DNA of 33,039 nt from Succinivibrio faecicola (GTDB lineage: Bacteria > Pseudomonadota > Gammaproteobacteria > Enterobacterales > Succinivibrionaceae), in assembly GCF_019448115.1 (NCBI RefSeq), contig NZ_JAGFNY010000024.1, positions 1 through 33,039 of the forward strand, given 5' to 3'. Position numbers and translations under genes: made by a program. Below, in pieces: positions 11,451-18,425 of the stretch. Each line of letters begins with the position of its first letter. The first letter of the stretch is position 1. The notes under the pieces are model-generated. The model saw only the letters and a program-made list of their open reading frames with translations. It searched no databases and was not told the DNA's origin.

Positions 11451-11981
11451 TTATTTAAAACCTTCCATTAAAACTGCTTTATTACTCTTTAGAGATTTCT
11501 GAACATCAATTATTCTCTGGTTAGATGAACCTCTAAAATCAAGTTCTAATGACTTTTTTGCCAGTACAAATGGTCCGTCAACTAGGACATCAAGTTTTTC
11601 TAGCAATCTTTTATAGATAGGATCTGAAGATAGTTTCTCATATAAAAAACCAGTATAACTCCATAAGTTATAACCTTCAGATTTAAGAATATCAGCAAAA
11701 ACTGATAAAGGAGTGGACTGAATAAAAGGTTCTCCTCCAGAAAAGGTTACCCCCTTAACTAGAGGATTTTCCTTAATTTCATCATACAGAACTCTAAGTT
11801 TAACATCCACTCCACCTGTTAAGGACTGAGCCTGTACATTGTGGCAACCTTTACAGTGAAATGGACATCCTTGAGTAAAAACAACATAACGAATACCAGG
11901 GCCATCAACAATTGACTCCTTGACAGCTCCGGCAATTCTTATTGTTGTATTGTCTAATAAATTTAAGGAAACTGAATCCAT
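11451..11981 (-). CDS. nrdG: Anaerobic ribonucleotide reductase activating protein NrdG
   Basis: Radical-SAM enzyme that uses S-adenosylmethionine and a 4Fe-4S cluster to create the glycyl radical of NrdD. The cluster motif CPFHCKGC places cysteines at residues 39, 43 and 46, followed by the TFSGGEP motif near residue 80 and a GSSNQRI segment near the C-terminus. At 176 residues it is longer than the E. coli form (154). The N-terminal style (VDGPGIRYVVFTQGC) recalls Firmicutes/Bacteroidetes NrdG more than E. coli NrdG. It starts 3 bases after the stop of the glycyl-radical ORF, which is its expected substrate. Confidence 0.93.
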   Translation of the reverse strand: MDSVSLNLLDNTTIRIAGAVKESIVDGPGIRYVVFTQGCPFHCKGCHNVQAQSLTGGVDVKLRVLYDEIKENPLVKGVTFSGGEPFIQSTPLSVFADILKSEGYNLWSYTGFLYEKLSSDPIYKRLLEKLDVLVDGPFVLAKKSLELDFRGSSNQRIIDVQKSLKSNKAVLMEGFK

Positions 11982-11984
11982 ATA

Positions 11985-12143
11985 TTAAACGCTCATGTGC
12001 TTTACACGATCATGTTCTTCAGCTCTCTTACCGTTATTAAAACGGTCCAAAGTACCTACTAAATAACCGGTAACTCTTCTGATTCGTTCAAATTTTACAC
12101 CCTGACCTACAATACCGTTACGTGCATGTAATCTAGTTTGCAT
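11985..12143 (-). CDS. Separate glycyl-radical domain of NrdD (52 aa)
   Basis: Short reading frame read by hand: starts MQTRLHARNG, contains RRVTGYLVGTLDRFN and ends DRVKHMSV. This matches the C-terminal glycyl-radical segment of NrdD; in E. coli the radical glycine lies in RVCGYLG, 31 residues before the end. Here the corresponding glycine is Gly26, 26 residues before the end. A Shine-Dalgarno-like AAAGAGGGAAG precedes the ATG. It lies between nrdD and nrdG in one operon and is in the same frame as nrdD, 78 bases downstream with only the nrdD TAA between them. I infer that it supplies the radical to NrdD in trans, as YfiD/GrcA does for pyruvate formate-lyase. The alternative is a single gene broken by one stop. 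Confidence 0.85.
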   Translation of the reverse strand: MQTRLHARNGIVGQGVKFERIRRVTGYLVGTLDRFNNGKRAEEHDRVKHMSV

Positions 12144-12221
12144 ATTCACTTCCCTCTTTAGGTTTGTTATATATTTGCTGAGTTCCGTTAAAGATAATAT
12201 CTTTAACTCGTTAGTTATTAA

Positions 12222-14483
12222 TTAACCTGTACAGATGCAACCTACACCAAGCTTCTTTAAGCGCTCGATACTTACACCCTCACCATCCTTTCTACCGCAA
12301 CGAGGACAAGTATCACCGATAACGCCAACGTAATTACATACAGGACAACGATCTACTGGATGGTTGATAGAACCATAACCTACGCCTTTATCCTTCATAT
12401 AAAGAATTACGCTTTCAAAAGCATCAAGATTCTTAGTTAAATCACCATCCATTTCAACATATGAAATTGAGCCTGCATTACATAATGCATGGAATGGACC
12501 TTCAACATCAATCTTATGAGCTGCTGTTGTTTCATAATAAACAGGAACATGGAAGCTGTTTGTATAGTAATCTCTGTCAGTAACTCCTGGTATGACACCA
12601 TAGATCTTCTTATCAATCTTTACAAATCTACCAGATAAACCTTCAGCTGGTGTTGAGAATAATGAGAAGTTCAGACCTGTATCAACAGTGTGTTTATCAG
12701 TGATTTCTCTCATATGAGAAATGATCTTATAACCTAAATCATAAGCTTCCTGACTTTCACCATGGTGCTTGCCTATCAGTGCAACTAAGCACTCAGCTAA
12801 ACCAATGAAACCAATTGACATAGTACCGTTCTTAATGATGTCTTCAATTGTATCTTCAGGATTTAGATTCTCTGAACCAACCCAAACACCCTGTCCCATT
12901 AAGAATGGATAATTTAATACTTGTTTCTTAGCAATTACATTGAATCGATCCATTAACTGATCGAATAACATGTACATTGTCTTGTCTAATGTTTCAAAGA
13001 ACTTGCTTATAGAACCATGAGCTTCAATTGCAAGTCTTGGTAAATTGATAGTTGTAAAAGATAGGTTACCACGACCAGGAATAACTTCCTTTGTCTTATC
13101 ATAATAATTAGATACAACTCTGGTTCTGCAACCCATCAGAGCAACTTCAGTTTCTGGATGACCTTCCTTATAGTATTTCATGTTGTAAGGAGCATCAAGG
13201 AAAGAGAAGTTAGGGAACAGTCTCTTTGCAGATACCTTGCAAGCTAACTTGAATAAGTCGTAGTTAGGATCGCCTTCTTTGGTGTTAATACCATCTTTTA
13301 CTTTGAAAATCTGTACTGGGAAAATTGGAGTCTCACCACCACCTAAACCTGCATCTGTTGCAAGAAGAACATTCTTCATGATCATACGATGCTCTGGCAT
13401 TGTACCTGTACCATAGTTGATTGATGAGAATGGTACCTGAGCACCAGCTCTTGACTGCATTGAGTTTAAATTATGAATTAAAGCTTCCATAGCCTGATAG
13501 GTTTCTCTTTCAGTCATCTTAATAGCTTCATTCATAATGTAATTTAAATCATCTTCACTGTTATTATTGTGTGCAGCAAGAATTGATTTAACTTTTTCTC
13601 GAATAAGTCCCTGAGTCTTTTCATCTAAACATGTATTATTTTCATCATAAATTTTCTGACAGAACTCAACGAGTGATGAAACATCAATTTCATCGTCTCT
13701 TAAGCAAATGCAGATAACTTTAGATAAATGCTTAGCATATGACTTAGCAACATATGGAGCTAAATCATACTCAAATAGAGGAATAGACTGACCGCCATGC
13801 ATGTCATTCTGATTTGACTGAATTGCAATACATGAAAGTGCAGCAGCTGACTGTATAGACTGAGGCTCTCTTAAAAAACCGTGACCGGTACTAAAACCTC
13901 TTGTAAATAAATCTTTTAAACCAATCTGACAGCAGTTAATTGTCAGCATATAGAAATCTAAATCATGGATATGAATATCACCACGCTGATGAGCAATTGC
14001 ATGCTCTGGTCTTAATACATATCTGCGAACATAATCTTTAGAACCTTCAGAGCCAAATTTCAGCATTAGTCCCATTGGAGCATTAGCATCGATATTAGCG
14101 TTCTCACGCTTTAAATCCATATCTGCAGTGCTCTTTGAGGTAAGATCACGATAAATTTTAGTTAATTCAGTATTATAAGTTCTTACGTTTGTTCTGTTCT
14201 GTCTGTAAAGAATGAAATTCTTTGCCTCAGAAACCATACCCTCTTTAATAAGAACTTTTTCAATAATATCTTGTGTATTTTCAACAGAAGGCTCTAAGAG
14301 ATTCTGCTTTTCTAACTCTGATACAACAGATCTTGTCAGCTTCTCAGATAATTCAATTTCTACAGGACTTGGAGTTTTATCATCAGGGTGAACAGAAACC
14401 AAAGCTTTAGTAATAGCATTTACAATTTTATCCTCATTAAAGGATACCTTACGTCCATCTCTTTTAACGATAAATCTAATCAT
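12222..14483 (-). CDS. nrdD: Anaerobic ribonucleoside-triphosphate reductase, lacking the glycyl-radical tail
   Basis: Class III reductase, which makes dNTPs without oxygen. The 753 residues have an N-terminal ATP-cone (FIVKRDGRKVSFNEDKI, 4-20), an INCCQI segment with Cys184/Cys185, the finger-loop MGCRTR with Cys452 as probable thiyl-radical cysteine, and zinc-site cysteines 713, 716, 726 and 729 (CPVC, CPRC). The protein ends GVGCICTG with a TAA stop and contains no RVxGY glycyl-radical motif. That motif is on the next reading frame (11985-12143). Promoter elements upstream are not clear; an imperfect FNR-like site lies at 14531-14544. Operon order nrdD, glycyl-radical ORF, nrdG. Confidence 0.95.
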   Translation of the reverse strand: MIRFIVKRDGRKVSFNEDKIVNAITKALVSVHPDDKTPSPVEIELSEKLTRSVVSELEKQNLLEPSVENTQDIIEKVLIKEGMVSEAKNFILYRQNRTNVRTYNTELTKIYRDLTSKSTADMDLKRENANIDANAPMGLMLKFGSEGSKDYVRRYVLRPEHAIAHQRGDIHIHDLDFYMLTINCCQIGLKDLFTRGFSTGHGFLREPQSIQSAAALSCIAIQSNQNDMHGGQSIPLFEYDLAPYVAKSYAKHLSKVICICLRDDEIDVSSLVEFCQKIYDENNTCLDEKTQGLIREKVKSILAAHNNNSEDDLNYIMNEAIKMTERETYQAMEALIHNLNSMQSRAGAQVPFSSINYGTGTMPEHRMIMKNVLLATDAGLGGGETPIFPVQIFKVKDGINTKEGDPNYDLFKLACKVSAKRLFPNFSFLDAPYNMKYYKEGHPETEVALMGCRTRVVSNYYDKTKEVIPGRGNLSFTTINLPRLAIEAHGSISKFFETLDKTMYMLFDQLMDRFNVIAKKQVLNYPFLMGQGVWVGSENLNPEDTIEDIIKNGTMSIGFIGLAECLVALIGKHHGESQEAYDLGYKIISHMREITDKHTVDTGLNFSLFSTPAEGLSGRFVKIDKKIYGVIPGVTDRDYYTNSFHVPVYYETTAAHKIDVEGPFHALCNAGSISYVEMDGDLTKNLDAFESVILYMKDKGVGYGSINHPVDRCPVCNYVGVIGDTCPRCGRKDGEGVSIERLKKLGVGCICTG

Positions 14484-14530
14484 TTTAAGTCCGTGAAAAT
14501 ATGTTTAAAATTTAATAATTTAATTATAAA

Positions 14531-14544
14531 TCTATATAAATCAA
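14531..14544 (-). promoter_or_regulatory. Weak FNR-like site upstream of nrdD
   Basis: On the minus strand TTGAT-TTAT-ATAGA matches 8 of 10 bases of the FNR consensus TTGAT-N4-ATCAA, about 50 bases before the nrdD start. Oxygen control of nrdDG would make sense, but the right half is poor and the region is AT-rich. Confidence 0.2.
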
Positions 14545-14717
14545 TAAGTTATATTTTATATTTCTGCCTATATTATGGCTAATTGAATACATGCTTTCAA
14601 GTTTAAAATTTTCTCTTTTTTTGCTTTTGATACTTGACATAGATTTTTGTAAACTAATTCTCATGATTTATTGACGGCTATCATTTTTTTAATAAAAAAG
14701 CATATACATAAAGAATT

Positions 14718-15776
14718 ATGAATATTGATATCATTTGCGATGTTATAGACAATTTCGGTGATGCAGGAGTCTGTTTAAGACTAGGTAGAGATCTGGCTAT
14801 TAACAGTAATAAAGTAAGGATCTTTTGTAATAATATTGAATCAATAAATAAAATAACAACAACTAAGGATCATAGCCTTCTTAGTATTTTAAAATGGCCT
14901 GATAATAATGATGAATCCTACTTTGCAGCTGAAGTAGTAATACAGGCTTTTTCTGTCAGACTTCCACAATGCATGATTGAAAAAGTTAAGCATAAAAAAT
15001 CCTTGATTATAAATCTTGAATATCTTACAGCTGAAAAGTTTGCAGAAGACTGTCATAAACTACCTTCTTTTTCAGATGGAATGGAAAGTTTCTTTTTCTT
15101 TCCTGGATTTAGTGAAAAAACAGGTTCAGTTGTAATAGAAGATCTATTAAGAAACAAAATTAAAAACAATAAAAACAATTCATCAAAAAATATATCTGTT
15201 TTTTCATACGACAATAAAAAACTTCTGATACTTATAAATAAACTCAATAAGATTGATCCTCAATTTATCTTTAATATTTTTGAAGGAAAGGCTTTAGATA
15301 TATTCAATGAATTATCAAAAGAAAATCTAAAATCTGAAGAAAAAACTGTTTATAAAGATATAAACATTAAAACTTTAAAAATGGTTAATCACGAAGAATA
15401 TGACGATATCTTGATATCTTCAGCTATAAATCTAGTAAGAGGTGAAGATTCAATAGTAAGAGCAATGCTTGTAGGAAAACCATTTATATGGAATATTTAT
15501 CCAACAGACGATAATGCTCACTTAGATAAGATAAATGCCTTATTTAACCTAATGAATGAAAAATTAGGTTTGAAAGATGATATTGAAATATTAAAAAATA
15601 TTACATTGAGTTATAACGGATTTTCTGATTTTTTAGAGAATTTTGATTTTTCTGAATATTATGAAAAATGGAAAAATTTATCATATTTATGGTCAGAATA
15701 TCTGTTATCCCATGATTCTCTAACAAAAAATCTTTTATCTTTTATTGGCGAAAAATTATCGAAAGATGATAAATAA
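14718..15776 (+). CDS. earP: EF-P arginine-32 rhamnosyltransferase EarP
   Basis: Glycosyltransferase (GT-B fold, GT104) that attaches rhamnose from dTDP-rhamnose to Arg32 of EF-P. The 352 residues show the N-terminal motif DNFGDAGVCLRLGRDL, where Asp11 and Asp15 correspond to the two catalytic aspartates described in the family, INLEYLTAEKF near 98-108, and the C-terminal nucleotide-binding motif VRGEDSIVRA (240-249) followed by GKPFIWNIYP. It is AT-rich even for this window, with many lysines and asparagines. It is directly upstream of efp, the usual partner arrangement, and EF-P here has arginine at position 32. Confidence 0.95.
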   Translation: MNIDIICDVIDNFGDAGVCLRLGRDLAINSNKVRIFCNNIESINKITTTKDHSLLSILKWPDNNDESYFAAEVVIQAFSVRLPQCMIEKVKHKKSLIINLEYLTAEKFAEDCHKLPSFSDGMESFFFFPGFSEKTGSVVIEDLLRNKIKNNKNNSSKNISVFSYDNKKLLILINKLNKIDPQFIFNIFEGKALDIFNELSKENLKSEEKTVYKDINIKTLKMVNHEEYDDILISSAINLVRGEDSIVRAMLVGKPFIWNIYPTDDNAHLDKINALFNLMNEKLGLKDDIEILKNITLSYNGFSDFLENFDFSEYYEKWKNLSYLWSEYLLSHDSLTKNLLSFIGEKLSKDDK

Positions 15777-15917
15777 GATAAGAAATCTGATAAAATAACG
15801 AACTAATTATGTGGAATATAAAAAATTTCACAAGCAAAAATACATGATACTAGTTTTAAAAAGTTAAGATTTCTTACATTTATAAACTAAGGTAAGTATG
15901 AAACTAGGATCATTTAT

Positions 15918-15956
15918 AACAATGAATAATCATTGTTTGCATGACTAGTATTAGTC
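15918..15956 (+). promoter_or_regulatory. Two tandem hairpins before efp
   Basis: AACAATGA-ATAA-TCATTGTT (15918-15937) and GACTA-GTAT-TAGTC (15943-15956) are perfect inverted repeats, and the second is soon followed by a seven-T run near 15965. They could be an earP terminator, an efp leader structure, or both. Confidence 0.4.
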
Positions 15957-15994
15957 TTGCCTTATTTTTTTAATTCAATTTTAAGGGTTTTACA

Positions 15995-16558
15995 ATGAAG
16001 TTAGCTCAAGAAGTTCGTACTGGCAACGTTATCATGTTAAACGGCAACCCAATGGTTGTTCAGAAGGCTGAGTACAGCAAATCAGGTCGTAATGCAGCTG
16101 TTGTTAAGATGAAGTTAAAGAATCTTCTTTCAAACGGCGGTACTGAGACTGTTTTCCGTGCAGATGATCGTTTAGACGACGTTATCCTAGAGCACAAGGA
16201 TTGTACATATTCATACTACAATGATCCTTTATACGTTTTCATGGATGAAGAATTCAACCAGTATGAAATCGAAAAGGACAATATGGGTGACGTATTAAAC
16301 TATCTAATCGATGGTATGGAAGACGTTTGCCAGGTTACTTTCTACAACGGTAAGGCAATCTCTGTTGAATTACCAATCAGCATTGTTCGTGAAGTTGAGT
16401 ACACTGAACCAGCTGTTAAGGGTGATACATCAGGTAAAGTTGTTAAGCCAGCTCGTTTAGCAGGTACAGGTTATGAGTTATCAGTACCAGATTTCGTAAA
16501 TATCGGTGATAAGATCGAAATCGATACTCGTACCAACGAATTCAGAAAGCGTGTTTAA
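15995..16558 (+). CDS. efp: Translation elongation factor P
   Basis: Binds between the P and E sites of the ribosome and relieves stalling at polyproline. The 187 residues match the usual length. The N-terminal KOW-like domain carries the modification loop [11 protein letters not shown] with Arg at position 32, so this is the rhamnosylated type, not the lysylated one. The C-terminal OB segment ends with [16 protein letters not shown] and KRV. Codon choice (GTT, CGT, AAG) indicates high expression. It lies 218 bases after earP and is probably transcribed from its own promoter in that gap. Confidence 0.97.
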   Translation: MKLAQEVRTGNVIMLNGNPMVVQKAEYSKSGRNAAVVKMKLKNLLSNGGTETVFRADDRLDDVILEHKDCTYSYYNDPLYVFMDEEFNQYEIEKDNMGDVLNYLIDGMEDVCQVTFYNGKAISVELPISIVREVEYTEPAVKGDTSGKVVKPARLAGTGYELSVPDFVNIGDKIEIDTRTNEFRKRV

Positions 16559-16589
16559 TATTAGTATTTTTTATTAAACTATTTCTATA

Positions 16590-16635
16590 AAAAATCTCAT
16601 TATCAAACTACTTTGTAGTAAATAATGAGATTTTT
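16590..16635. terminator. Bidirectional terminator between efp and porin
   Basis: AAAAATCTCATTAT (16590-16603) pairs perfectly with ATAATGAGATTTTT (16622-16635), a 14-base stem, with an inner CTAC/GTAG pair in the loop. T-runs flank both sides. The genes on each side are convergent, so it can serve both. Confidence 0.88.
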
Positions 16636-16657
16636 AATTTCTTAAAACAATCTTATC

Positions 16658-17827
16658 TTAGAATGTATATCTAGCACCTACTGTAAACTGAGTGTGGTTG
16701 CTGTATGGTGTAAATTCTCCATTGTATACAGGTGAAATATTCTTATATTTTTCCTTCTTGTCTGAACCTGCATCAAATTCAGCTTCTACCCATAACTTAA
16801 CTCCTAAATAGGTATATTTAACCTGAACAGGAATTCTCTTATAAGTAAATTCAGAATTTTGAGTATTGTGAGCAGAAATCTTTTGTTTCTGAACTTCATA
16901 ACCAGCATAAACAGAAATGCCGTTTTCAAAATTATAGCCACCTAAAAGTTCATAGCCACTTCTAACATGCTTTAGATCTCTTAATTTATAAGATTCTACA
17001 CCTGAGTTTTGTACGCTAACTGGTTCAAAATAAGAATTCTGTCTATATGCATGAGCACCAATATAAGGTCCATCTACTAATGAACCTAAAGTTACAGATA
17101 AACCATAGTTATCAGCTTTATCTAAGATAGAATAATTACCTAATTTTGTTGAATTTTCATAAACATTAGAAGAAACATCATCATCCTGACCTTTTAAATA
17201 GTTATAACCAGCTTTAATTGATAAAGGTCCAAAGAATACATCATCAAAAGTATAACCAGCAGTTAAAGAGTAACCTGATTCAAGATCTCTCTTCTTTCCA
17301 AAAACTACCTGTTCATCAGAAGCAATCTGGAAAGATGCAGATAAAAAGATATTGTTATTATCATAATCATATCTAACAACACCATTTCTTCTATCTCCAT
17401 TTAAGCCAGTATCATTGTAGATATCTAAAGTTTCTAAAGTATCAGTAGATAATGATAAAGCTCTTGTTGAATCGAATGTTTTACCTGCAATAAGCTTTCC
17501 ATACTTACTGAACTGGGCACCTACATACTGTTCTCTTGATTTAATGTTATCTCCTACATTCTTTTTATGGCCATCTGCTAAATCCCACTCTGTAAAAGCA
17601 AGAGCTGAAATAAAATCATTTACTTTAGTCTGACCACTTAAATTAAAACGTGCTGAGTTAACAAGTGATGAATCCTTTTCACCAGCTTTTGATGAGTTAG
17701 CTGAAAAGAATACTGACTGAACTCTTCCACCAACACTTAATTGTGTACCGTTAGAATCGTATACATTTGCAGCATTTGCAGAAAGAACTGGAGTTAAGAC
17801 AGCTAAAGCTAATAAAGACTTTTTCAT
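16658..17827 (-). CDS. Outer-membrane porin, general diffusion type
   Basis: A 389-residue outer-membrane protein. Residues 1-19 (MKKSLLALAVLTPVLSANA) form a Sec signal peptide with cleavage after ANA. The mature part starts ANVYDSNGTQLSVGGRV, as in Gram-negative porins of the OmpC/OmpF class, has alternating hydrophobic strands and ends GARYTF with the C-terminal phenylalanine needed for BAM recognition. I do not recognise the substrate preference. AAGAAGGAAAA precedes the ATG. The gene is transcribed away from the proposed origin, is convergent with efp, and shares its terminator. Confidence 0.9.
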   Translation of the reverse strand: MKKSLLALAVLTPVLSANAANVYDSNGTQLSVGGRVQSVFFSANSSKAGEKDSSLVNSARFNLSGQTKVNDFISALAFTEWDLADGHKKNVGDNIKSREQYVGAQFSKYGKLIAGKTFDSTRALSLSTDTLETLDIYNDTGLNGDRRNGVVRYDYDNNNIFLSASFQIASDEQVVFGKKRDLESGYSLTAGYTFDDVFFGPLSIKAGYNYLKGQDDDVSSNVYENSTKLGNYSILDKADNYGLSVTLGSLVDGPYIGAHAYRQNSYFEPVSVQNSGVESYKLRDLKHVRSGYELLGGYNFENGISVYAGYEVQKQKISAHNTQNSEFTYKRIPVQVKYTYLGVKLWVEAEFDAGSDKKEKYKNISPVYNGEFTPYSNHTQFTVGARYTF

Positions 17828-18425
17828 AATAATTTTCCTTCTTTTATTTTTTAGTTGTTTAATAATCTGTGGAGAGAATAATAAAAAAGGAATAATTATT
17901 TGGCTAATACTATTTTTTTATCGACTTCTATAACCTTTTGGTTATATAGTTAAATAACTATTTGATTTTTCATATTATTTATAGATATTTTCTTTATTTT
18001 TCTCTCATAAATAACCATTTCTTTTATAAATTATTATCTTTTATTTTCTGATTTTTTATGTGCAATTCGGTAAAATAGACCTGTTAAAAAACTGTGGAAA
18101 ACCCTTTGGAAAAATATCTAAAAACCTTTGGGAATTAATTGGAAAAAATTAGTATAATATTTATCCTGTTGATAACTACAAAGTTTCCCACAATTTTCCA
18201 AAATTAATTAACAGGTTATCAGAAGACTTATTTTTTTATATTTTATTGATTTTAAAGAAAATTTTTCTGAATCAACAAAAATTAAGATCCTAATAATAAC
18301 CATAATAAAATATATATATTAATAAATTAATATTTTCTAATATTCATTATCGGATTCTTAAATTCGTGGGAAATCCAATTAATGAATATTAAAAATTTTC
18401 TCTTTTTCAGAGGTTACATACTTTC
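17828..18425. other. Candidate chromosomal replication origin (oriC)
   Basis: No gene lies in these 598 very AT-rich bases. Between 18093 and 18202 there is a cluster of DnaA-box-like 9-mers: TGTGGAAAA (18093), TTTGGAAAA (18105), TTTGGGAAT (18127), ATTGGAAAA (18138), TGTTGATAA (18167), and on the other strand TTTCCCACA (18184) and TTTTCCAAA (18194). An extremely AT-rich stretch (about 18225-18345) lies between them and mnmG, the same polarity as E. coli oriC beside mnmG/gidA. Plus-strand G over C becomes clearer to the right, in mnmG, than to the left in yidC/mnmE (small hand count). No perfect TTATCCACA box and only one GATC (18286) are present. Confidence 0.6.
18338..18391. repeat. 12-base perfect inverted repeat before mnmG
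   Basis: TAATATTCATTA (18338-18349) is exactly complementary to TAATGAATATTA (18380-18391). Inside lies a second pair, GGATT (18352-18356) with AATCC (18372-18376), giving a long interrupted stem. The loop holds CGTGGGAAA, related to the 9-mers of the origin cluster. It may be a cruciform or a regulatory element of the origin or of mnmG. Confidence 0.65.

Noticed and set aside
12222-12224. nrdD stop as selenocysteine or pyrrolysine
   Set aside because: The codon is TAA, which is neither the selenocysteine (TGA) nor pyrrolysine (TAG) codon, and the radical residue must be glycine, found later in the small ORF.
14484-14717. NrdR boxes upstream of nrdD
   Set aside because: I found no pair of ACACTATATATAGTGT-like sites in this gap, only AT-rich sequence with a weak FNR-like match.
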